Assembly (NCBI GenBank): GCA_021790375.1
Contig: JAJYEB010000153.1
Coordinates: forward strand, 1 to 5,297
DNA: 5,297 nucleotides
From: Chloroflexota bacterium
GTDB taxonomy: Bacteria > Chloroflexota > Limnocylindria > Limnocylindrales > CSP1-4
Direction of reading: 5' to 3'
Shown here: positions 1 through 4,455 of the stretch, piece by piece
Numbering within the stretch: the first letter of the stretch is position 1
How the letters are laid out: each line of letters starts with the position of its first letter
Notes under the pieces: generated by a model
Seen by the model: only the letters and a program-made list of their open reading frames with translations
Told to the model about the DNA's origin: nothing
The model's database searches: none
Program-made: the position numbers and the translations under genes

Positions 1-2013
1 CGATCTGGGCAGGTTCAGCTCGTGGAAGAGCACCTGCTCCAGCTGCTTCGGGCTCCCCAGGTTGAACTCGTGGCCGAGATCGGCGTAGATCTCCGCCTCG
101 AGCCGGCCGATCTCATCGCCGAACCGCGCGCTCAGGCCCGCCAGCTCCTCCCGGTCGATCACGACGCCGGTCGCCTCCATGCCGGCCAGCACGGGGATCA
201 GCGGCAGCTCGATCTCGTCGTACAACCGGTCGAGCGACTCGGCGGCGAGCGCGTCACGCAGGGGCCCGCGGACGGCCGCCACCGCCAGCGCCTCGATCGC
301 CGCGGCATGTCCCGGCTCCAGGCCCGACGGCGACGGGAGCTGCAGCCCCAGCCGCTCGAACGCGACGTCCACCAGCGGCTGGCTGCGCAGCGTCGCGTTG
401 AGGATGTACGCCGCGACCTGGGTGTCGAAGGCGACGCGCGGCAGCGGGATCTCCGATGCGGATCGCTCCGCACGGGGATCCACGGCGTCGACGTGGGCGA
501 CCAGGAGCTGCTTCGCCTCGTGGCCGGCGATGGGGCGTCCCGCGTGCGCCAGCTCGGCCAGGAGGGCCGGCGCGAGGTCCGGACCGGCCGACATGACACG
601 GCCGTCGGCGCCGGCGACGGCCAGCCCGACGGGGTGGCCCCGGCGCGGCCCGGGCCGGTCGAGGACGAGCCCGACGGCAAGCTCGGGCTGGGCGGCGAGC
701 CAGGGACGAATCGACGACGGATCGCGGGTGATCCGCTCGATCCGTTCGGGGTCGCGCAGGACCTCGGTGAGCGCCGATGCCGGGTCGGTCGCGCCGGCGG
801 TGATGCCGGGTTCCCCGGCCTGCGCCACGGTCGTGCTGGCGGCCGGGGCCGGCTCGCCGGCGATCGCCACCAGGGGCTCGCCGGCGATCGCCACCAGGGG
901 CTCGCCGGGCGCGCCGCGAACCTCGCCGGATGCGGCGGACGGCTCGCGTGGCGCGCCGTGCAGTTCGCGTGGCGCGCCGTGCTCCCCGAGCGCGTCGAAA
1001 TCGAGCGTGAGCTGGAGACCGGATCCCGAACGTCCCGGCTGCCGGGACGCCGCGAGCTCGCGTCCCGGAACGATCGCCGCGGGCACCTGCCCCGCCTCGT
1101 CCGCCGCGCGGAGCAGCGAGCCGGGCTGCCGCGGCGCCTCCCCGGAGAGCGCGGGCAGGCGCTCGATCAGCGAGCGGAACTCGTACTCGCGAAACAGGCG
1201 CATCACCTCGTCGCGGTCGTAGTCGCCCATGCCGGCGTCGTCGAGGCGCAACTCGATGGGCAGGTCGCGGTGGATCGTGACGAGCTCGCGCGAGGCGAGC
1301 ACCTGGTCCCGATGCTCCGCCAGCCTGGCGCGCAGCGAGTCGGGCTTCACCTCCTCGAGCCGCTCGTACACGGCGTCGAGCGAGCCGAAGTCCTGGAGCA
1401 GCTTCGACGCCGTCTTCTCCCCCACCCCGGGGATCCCCGGGATGTTGTCGGTCGTGTCGCCCTTCAGGGCCTTGAAGTCGATCATCTGCTCCGGGACCAG
1501 CCCGTAGCGCGCGAGCACCGTCGCCGGATCGTAGGTGACCGTCATCTGGACGCCGCCCCGGGTGGTCATCACGTGCGTGCGGTCCGTCACCAGCTGCAGC
1601 ATGTCGAGGTCGCCCGACACGATGGTGGTCTGGAGGTCGCGCCCCTCGGCCTGCCGGCTGAGCGTGCCGATCACGTCGTCCGCCTCGAACCCCTGCATCT
1701 CGTAGATCGGGATGCGGAACGCCTCGACCAGCTCGCGGACGCGCGGGAACTGGTCCCGCAGGTCGTCCGGCATCTTCTGCCGGGTGGCCTTGTAGTCGGC
1801 GAACGCCTCGTGGCGGAAGGTGGGCCCCGACAGGTCGAAGGCGCAGATCACATAGTCGGGCTTCACGTCCTGGAAGCCCCGCAGCACGATGGACCAGAAC
1901 CCGAACACGGCGTTGACCAGCAGGCCGCGGCTGGTGGTCAGGGGCGTGTTGATGAGCGCGAAGTAGCCCCGGTAGATGAGACCGTTCGCGTCGAGCAGCA
2001 TCAGGCGGTCCAT
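1..2013 (-). CDS. polA: DNA polymerase I, N-terminal 671 residues (3' end beyond window)
   Basis: DNA polymerase I fills gaps and removes RNA primers in replication and repair. Residues 1-290 form the 5'-3' exonuclease (flap nuclease) domain. Its metal-binding acidic residues are in place: D8, D60 in FDLSGPTFRHE, E110/D112/D113 in GFEADDVIG, D135/D137 in SGDLDML, and D186/D189 in KGDTTDNIPGIPGVG, followed by the helix-hairpin-helix segment GEKTASKLL (198-206). Residues about 290-410 are a low-complexity Gly/Ala/Pro/Glu linker with short tandem repeats. Residues about 412-590 match the 3'-5' exonuclease fold (FDTQVAAYILN, 529-539) but lack the catalytic acids, so proofreading is probably absent. 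From about 598 (LYDEIELPLIPVLAGMEATG) the polymerase domain begins. Its motifs A, B and C lie beyond the window. The frame is open to base 1, ending on a whole codon; the usual family length is about 900 residues. The ATG at 2013 is chosen because GAGGT lies 4 nt upstream; M5 is an alternative. Confidence 0.96.
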   Translation of the reverse strand, partial: MDRLMLLDANGLIYRGYFALINTPLTTSRGLLVNAVFGFWSIVLRGFQDVKPDYVICAFDLSGPTFRHEAFADYKATRQKMPDDLRDQFPRVRELVEAFRIPIYEMQGFEADDVIGTLSRQAEGRDLQTTIVSGDLDMLQLVTDRTHVMTTRGGVQMTVTYDPATVLARYGLVPEQMIDFKALKGDTTDNIPGIPGVGEKTASKLLQDFGSLDAVYERLEEVKPDSLRARLAEHRDQVLASRELVTIHRDLPIELRLDDAGMGDYDRDEVMRLFREYEFRSLIERLPALSGEAPRQPGSLLRAADEAGQVPAAIVPGRELAASRQPGRSGSGLQLTLDFDALGEHGAPRELHGAPREPSAASGEVRGAPGEPLVAIAGEPLVAIAGEPAPAASTTVAQAGEPGITAGATDPASALTEVLRDPERIERITRDPSSIRPWLAAQPELAVGLVLDRPGPRRGHPVGLAVAGADGRVMSAGPDLAPALLAELAHAGRPIAGHEAKQLLVAHVDAVDPRAERSASEIPLPRVAFDTQVAAYILNATLRSQPLVDVAFERLGLQLPSPSGLEPGHAAAIEALAVAAVRGPLRDALAAESLDRLYDEIELPLIPVLAGMEATGVVIDREELAGLSARFGDEIGRLEAEIYADLGHEFNLGSPKQLEQVLFHELNLPRS
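851..898 (-). repeat. 24-bp in-frame duplication in polA linker
   Basis: Two perfect 24-bp copies (851-874 and 875-898), with the first 10 bases of a third copy following. They encode PLVAIAGE twice in the PolA linker (about residues 371-388). The exact identity of the copies suggests a recent duplication, and the length keeps the frame. Confidence 0.85.
943..984 (-). repeat. 21-bp in-frame tandem repeat in polA linker
   Basis: Two near-identical 21-bp units (943-963 and 964-984) encode HGAPREL and HGAPREP, with a diverged third block, RGAPGEP, at residues 366-372. Like the neighbouring 24-bp repeat, it lies between the two exonuclease domains and lengthens the flexible linker. Confidence 0.75.
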
Positions 2014-2017
2014 GGGG

Positions 2018-2022
2018 ACCTC
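2018..2022 (-). promoter_or_regulatory. polA ribosome binding site
   Basis: GAGGT on the minus strand, separated from the ATG at 2013 by CCCC. The spacing is slightly short but acceptable. It favours M1 over the internal Met at codon 5. Confidence 0.5.
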
Positions 2023-2047
2023 GAATGAACGGGGGCGGACGATCTCG

Positions 2048-2053
2048 ATTGTA
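2048..2053 (-). promoter_or_regulatory. possible -10 box for polA
   Basis: Minus-strand TACAAT matches the TATAAT consensus at five of six positions and is one of the few AT-richer hexamers in this GC-rich gap. It would give a leader of about 30 nt before the polA ATG. No convincing TTGACA-like -35 box lies 16-18 bp further upstream (the sequence there is GC-rich), so the call is tentative. Confidence 0.3.
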
Positions 2054-2087
2054 GACGGACCGACGCGCCCGCCCGACCGCCCGACCC

Positions 2088-2223
2088 CTCGCGGCGCCAC
2101 CTCGCGCCGCGTGGTCGGGTCGTGTCCTCGCGCCGCGTCCTCGCGCCGCGTGGTCGGGTCGTGTCCTCGCGCCGCGTCCTCGCGCCGCGTGGTCGAGTGC
2201 TCGCCTACGCCTCGCGCCGCCAA
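2088..2223. repeat. composite tandem array, alternating 13-bp and 26-bp units (39-bp period)
   Basis: On the plus strand a 13-mer, CTCGCGCCGCGTC, alternates with a 26-mer that starts with the same 12 bases and continues GGTCGGGTCGTGTC. The order is 13-mer variant (2088-2100), 26 (2101-2126), 13 (2127-2139), 26 (2140-2165), 13 (2166-2178), diverged 26 (2179-2204), a 6-bp spacer and a final diverged 13-mer (2211-2223). The two central 39-bp periods (2101-2139 and 2140-2178) are identical, which suggests recent duplication. The array begins 75 bp upstream of the polA start codon. There are no unique spacers, so it is not CRISPR-like. Function is unknown; it could be multiple protein-binding sites or simply replication slippage. 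Confidence 0.85.
2181..2221 (-). pseudogene. partial copy of the 3' end of the anti-sigma gene
   Basis: This 41-bp stretch matches 2763-2803 at 37 of 41 positions without gaps. The matching segment at 2763-2803 spans the last codons and TAG stop of the anti-sigma gene plus 24 bp downstream. In the copy the corresponding minus-strand frame reads Arg-Arg-Glu-Ala-stop, against Arg-Arg-Ala-Ala-stop in the real gene. The rest of the gene is not duplicated: similarity stops just after 2221. The copy overlaps the last units of the 39-bp array, so the array and the gene end share sequence. It is a relic or a shared repeat, not a gene. Confidence 0.65.
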
Positions 2224-2272
2224 CTCGCCTTCTGCGGCCTGGCTCTAGGTGCGTCCTGACTCCGACGCGCGG

Positions 2273-2367
2273 CCGGTTCGCACCGCTGTCACCGGCTCGC
2301 ACCGTTGTCGCCGGCTCGCACGACCATCGCCGGCTCGCACCGTTGTCGCCGGCTCGCACCTCCACCT
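2273..2367. repeat. 19-bp tandem array, five units
   Basis: Five consecutive 19-bp units of the type CCGGCTCGCACCGTTGTCG start at 2273, 2292, 2311, 2330 and 2349. Units 2 and 4 are identical; unit 1 has three changes; units 3 and 5 diverge in their second half, while the first 11 bases, CCGGCTCGCAC, are held. A decayed sixth unit (CCCGCTCACAAC) may follow at 2369. The 19-bp period is not a multiple of three, so the array cannot encode a simple repeated peptide in one frame. It lies in the non-coding gap upstream of polA, and its role is unknown. Confidence 0.85.
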
Positions 2368-2583
2368 GCCCGCTCACAACCTCACCCGCCCGCTCGCGAT
2401 CCGCCAGATGTGCGCCCGGGGAACGCGGGTCGACTTGGCCTCGTCAGACCTGAACCGTCCGAGAATCTGGCGACCCGGGCGGACGCACTCGCTGACTGCG
2501 GCACGGGTCCGTGCTCGGATCGACTGGCCGTGGGACGCCTGACGCCTGAGGTGACCCGTTCCGCGTTCCACCCATGCACGAAT
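2368..2583. other. non-coding stretch between repeat arrays
   Basis: About 215 bp with no convincing gene on either strand. Open frames through it lack ribosome sites and family resemblance. It contains the near-palindrome at 2501-2514 and a short direct repeat GACGCCT GACGCCT around 2534-2547. Nothing else is recognised here. Confidence 0.5.
2501..2514. promoter_or_regulatory. GC-rich inverted repeat, possible operator or hairpin
   Basis: GCACGG GT CCGTGC: two perfect 6-bp arms separated by 2 bp. The 2-nt loop is too tight for a good RNA hairpin, so a dimeric protein-binding site is the likelier reading if it means anything. A 6-bp inverted repeat can arise by chance in sequence this GC-rich. 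Confidence 0.2.
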
Positions 2584-2694
2584 GGCGGAGGCGTTCTGCG
2601 GTCGGGGCGGAGGCGTCCTGCGGTCGGGGGCGGAGGCGTCCTGCGGTCGGGGCGGAGACGTCCTGTGGTCGGGGCGGAGGCGTGCGGCTGCCGG
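2584..2694. repeat. 22-bp tandem array, five units
   Basis: Five units of 22-23 bp begin GGCGGAGGCGTCCTG and end GTCGG. They start at 2584, 2606 (one extra G, 23 bp), 2629, 2651 and 2673. Units 1-4 differ from each other by single-base changes (TTCTG, GAGACG, CTGTGG); unit 5 keeps the first 11 bases and then diverges. The array begins about 90 bp beyond the anti-sigma stop codon in transcription direction and shares no clear sequence with the 19-bp or 39-bp arrays. The extra base breaks any constant reading frame, which argues against coding. Confidence 0.85.
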
Positions 2695-2729
2695 CGTACA
2701 GCCGCGCGGTTCCGGCGGGCTGACCGCCG
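2684..2729 (-). terminator. two adjacent GC hairpins downstream of the anti-sigma gene
   Basis: Downstream of the anti-sigma stop lie a 6-bp stem, CGGCGG/CCGCCG, with a 5-nt loop (2713-2729) and then a 7-bp stem, GCGGCTG/CAGCCGC, with an 8-nt loop (2684-2705). No run of T follows on the minus strand, so this is not a canonical intrinsic terminator. Tandem U-less hairpins could still end or stabilise transcripts in high-GC bacteria. Chance hairpins are common in such sequence. Confidence 0.3.
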
Positions 2730-2786
2730 TTCCAGCGGGCAGCCGGGCAGGTCATGGTCACCCGTGCCGCGTGGTCGAGTGATCGC

Positions 2787-3719
2787 CTACGCGGCGCGCC
2801 GCCGCAGCAGCCGGATGGCGCCGAACACGAGCAGGCCGGCCACGGCCACCAGCAGCCACGCCTGCCACGCCTCGACGGGCACGCCGCCGGTGGGAACGGG
2901 GCCGGTGGGGACCGGGACCGTCGGCGCGCCTGCAGTGGCGGCGCGGCCGGTGTCTGACGCCTGTCCGGCGCTCGCGGCGGCCGAGGGTCGAGTGCCCGGT
3001 GGAGAGGCCAGTCCGGCGGCCCCGAGGAGCGGCGGCGCGCTCGCCGCAGGGGGCGGCGCGACGGCTGCGGGCCCAGCGGATGCGGGGGCCGCGAATGCGG
3101 GAGCGGCGGATGCGGGCGCAGCGGCCATCGCGGCCGGGCCGGCGGCGCTTGCCGCGGGAGCGGCCGCCGCCGCGGGGGCAGCAGTGGGCACCGCGCCTGC
3201 CGCGGAGGCGGCCCCCTCGGGCCCGCTCACCGCCTGACCCACGGTCCTCAGCGCAGTGCCGCCGGAGGAGAACCCCGGAATTCCCACCGGCGATGTGACC
3301 ACGGCCATCACGAGCCCGATCGCGACCGTCGCCGCCGCGAGACGCTGCAGCGGTACCAGCCGGCCGGACGCCCCGTCGAGGCCCCCGGCAAGTCGCGAGA
3401 GCCAGCTCCGCAGGCCGGAGCGGCGCAACCGGGCGGCCACTTCCGGGGAGATCCGGAAGTCGCGCGTGCGGATCGGGGCGGGCAGCTCGGAGGTCGCGCG
3501 GGAGATCGCCAGCAGGTCGGACGCCAGCAGCCGGCAGTCGGCGCAGGCGGAGAGGCGCTCGCGCGCGGCATCGGCCTCCACCTCGGAGACGTCGCCGCCC
3601 ACGAGCCTCGCGATCAGCAACTGGTCGTGGGTAGCGTGCTCGCCGGGTTGGCCCGCAGGCAGGTCCCCCTGTGCGGCCCGGGTGGGTCGCTCGGCGGCGC
3701 CGGTTGGATCGATCTTCAC
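2787..3719 (-). CDS. membrane-bound anti-sigma factor with CxxC domain and Ala/Pro-rich linker
   Basis: 310 residues, probably binding and silencing the sigma factor encoded just upstream until an envelope signal arrives. The N-terminal cytoplasmic part has H28/H31 and a CxxC motif (C59-A-D-C62) in a helical setting typical of zinc-binding anti-sigma domains. The usual His four residues before the first Cys is Arg here. A conserved-looking DFRISPEVAARLRR segment (87-100) follows. Hydrophobic segments at about 127-145 (LAAATVAIGLVMAVV) and 285-303 (AWQAWLLVAVAGLLVFGAI) suggest two membrane helices. Between them lie about 135 mostly Ala/Pro/Ser/Gly residues, predicted outside the membrane. The terminal RLLRRRAA fits a cytoplasmic end by the positive-inside rule. 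The GTG at 3719 is chosen because AGGAGGG precedes it and it sits 16 nt after the sigma stop, which implies co-transcription. The family assignment rests on the CxxC, the membrane segments and the gene order; the signal sensed is unknown. Confidence 0.85.
   Translation of the reverse strand: MKIDPTGAAERPTRAAQGDLPAGQPGEHATHDQLLIARLVGGDVSEVEADAARERLSACADCRLLASDLLAISRATSELPAPIRTRDFRISPEVAARLRRSGLRSWLSRLAGGLDGASGRLVPLQRLAAATVAIGLVMAVVTSPVGIPGFSSGGTALRTVGQAVSGPEGAASAAGAVPTAAPAAAAAPAASAAGPAAMAAAPASAAPAFAAPASAGPAAVAPPPAASAPPLLGAAGLASPPGTRPSAAASAGQASDTGRAATAGAPTVPVPTGPVPTGGVPVEAWQAWLLVAVAGLLVFGAIRLLRRRAA
2889..2919 (-). repeat. 15-bp in-frame repeat encoding VPTGP-type units
   Basis: Near the C-terminal end of the anti-sigma linker the protein reads VPVPTGPVPTGGVP (268-281). 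The underlying DNA repeats a unit of about 15 bp (GGTGGGAACGGGGCC, then GGTGGGGACCGGGACC). The repeat keeps the reading frame and extends the proline-rich spacer just before the second membrane helix. Confidence 0.5.
3078..3122 (-). repeat. 15-bp in-frame tandem repeat in the anti-sigma linker
   Basis: Three 15-bp units on the plus strand: GGATGCGGGGGCCGC, GAATGCGGGAGCGGC and GGATGCGGGCGCAGC. They encode successive five-residue blocks of the type A-A-P-A-S/F in the extracytoplasmic linker (about residues 200-214). The period is five codons, so gain or loss of units would lengthen or shorten the spacer without a frameshift. Confidence 0.6.
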
Positions 3720-3721
3720 GG

Positions 3722-3728
3722 CCCTCCT
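3722..3728 (-). promoter_or_regulatory. anti-sigma ribosome binding site
   Basis: AGGAGGG on the minus strand, 2 nt before the GTG at 3719 (4 nt if AGGAG is taken as the core). It is the strongest Shine-Dalgarno match near any start in this window. Lying within the 16-nt sigma/anti-sigma gap, it supports GTG as the start and coupled translation. Confidence 0.6.
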
Positions 3729-3735
3729 GACGCCC

Positions 3736-4386
3736 TCAGTCCCGGAAGAGTTCCATGGAGTCCTCCAGCAGCGCGCGCATCGCCAGGCGCCCGCGGTGGA
3801 TCCGCGACTTGACGGTGCCCAGCGAGACCCCCGCGATCCGGGCGATCTCCGGGTAGTCGTACCCCTCGACGTCGAACAGCAGGATGGCCGCGCGCTGGCC
3901 CTCGGTAAGCCCGGCGAGCGCCGCCGAGAGCGCCCGTGCCTGCGCCCGGCGCACCGCCTCGCGCTCCGGGTCCGCCGACGCTCCCGCGGGCGGCTCCCAG
4001 GGCTCGTCCTCACGTTCCGGGTACGGCTCGCTCGGACGCCGCTTGCGGAGCCGGAGCACGTCGGTCGAGGCGTTGACCACGATGCGGGTGAGCCACGCGC
4101 GGAACGAATCGCCCCGGAAGGCGTGCAGGTTCCGGTACGCGCGGATGAACGACTCCTGGACGGCGTCGTGGGCCGCTTCCACGTCCCCGGTGAGGCGGGT
4201 GGCCAGCGCCAGGAGATGGTCCTGGTAGTGGATGACCAGCTCGTTGAACGCGTCGAGATCGCCCTGCCGCGTGCGCTCGACCAGGCGGAGGTCGCGCTCC
4301 CGGGACGGATCGGCCGTCCGCTCGACGGACCGGGCGAGCTCTTCCACGTTCGGCGGCCAGCCTCCTCCGGCGGCCGAGTCTAGCAT
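3736..4386 (-). CDS. ECF-type RNA polymerase sigma factor (sigma-70 family)
   Basis: 216 residues, a group 4 (ECF) sigma factor that would direct RNA polymerase to a stress or envelope regulon. Region 2 spans about 40-117: QGDLDAFNELV, then DAVQESFIRAYRNL (74-87, core binding), then FRAWLTRIVVNASTDVLRLRKRR (95-117, -10 recognition). An acidic, Pro-rich linker (about 118-145) follows. Region 4 (about 155-206) carries the helix-turn-helix PEIARIAGVSLGTVKSRIHRGR for -35 recognition. There is no region 1.1 or 3, and the length is usual for the class. The anti-sigma gene follows after 16 nt, a standard ECF arrangement. The start is uncertain. The ATG at 4386 has only a weak GTGAG upstream; a GTG at 4347 has GGAGGAGG (4361-4368) with a long 13-nt spacer; a GTG at 4440 would start nearer the peptidase stop. 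All three give the same domains. Confidence 0.93.
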   Translation of the reverse strand: MLDSAAGGGWPPNVEELARSVERTADPSRERDLRLVERTRQGDLDAFNELVIHYQDHLLALATRLTGDVEAAHDAVQESFIRAYRNLHAFRGDSFRAWLTRIVVNASTDVLRLRKRRPSEPYPEREDEPWEPPAGASADPEREAVRRAQARALSAALAGLTEGQRAAILLFDVEGYDYPEIARIAGVSLGTVKSRIHRGRLAMRALLEDSMELFRD

Positions 4387-4455
4387 GCGGGTTCGCTCAC
4401 GAATCCCTTGCCTGTGGCCGTGGTTGCGTCCGGGTCGCACCGAACCGACCGGCGA
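4387..4455 (-). other. short gap between peptidase and sigma genes
   Basis: 69 bp with no clear terminator hairpin and no convincing promoter. A GGTTCG hexamer on the minus strand is only loosely like an ECF -35 element (GGAAC), with no matching -10 at proper spacing. Read-through from the peptidase gene into the sigma gene is possible but not shown. Confidence 0.35.

Noticed and set aside
843..984. Shared origin of the polA linker repeats and the intergenic arrays
   Set aside because: Both contain CTCGCG and GCGCGCCG-type words, but the order differs and no alignment longer than about 10 bp holds. Shared GC-rich words are expected by chance.
22..2028. Long plus-strand open frame of 668 codons opposite polA
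   Set aside because: It is codon-aligned antisense to polA. High GC removes stop codons on the opposite strand. The product is rich in Arg/Gln/His with no family resemblance, while the minus strand gives a clear PolA.
254..2377. Minus-strand frame running from the repeat region through the polA coding region in a different frame
   Set aside because: It overlaps polA out of frame, is dominated by Arg/Ala/Gly, and its upstream part is just translated tandem repeats.
2088..2694. CRISPR array
   Set aside because: The units are directly adjacent with no unique spacers of constant length, the repeats are only 13-26 bp, and no cas gene is visible.
2014..2786. Insertion sequence or other mobile element in the gap
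   Set aside because: No transposase fragment, no terminal inverted repeats and no target-site duplication were seen. The content is short tandem arrays and a short gene-end copy.
2305..3237. Plus-strand open frame across the repeat arrays and the anti-sigma linker
   Set aside because: Its sequence is low-complexity translation of repeats and of the antisense of the Ala/Pro linker, with no ribosome site and no recognisable domain.
3256..4383. Plus-strand open frame opposite the sigma and anti-sigma genes
   Set aside because: The minus strand carries unmistakable sigma-factor motifs over the same bases. The plus frame is an antisense shadow typical of high-GC DNA.
4387..4455. ECF autoregulatory promoter upstream of the sigma gene
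   Set aside because: Only a loose GGTTCG resembles a -35 element, and no CGTC-type -10 lies at 16-17 bp spacing.
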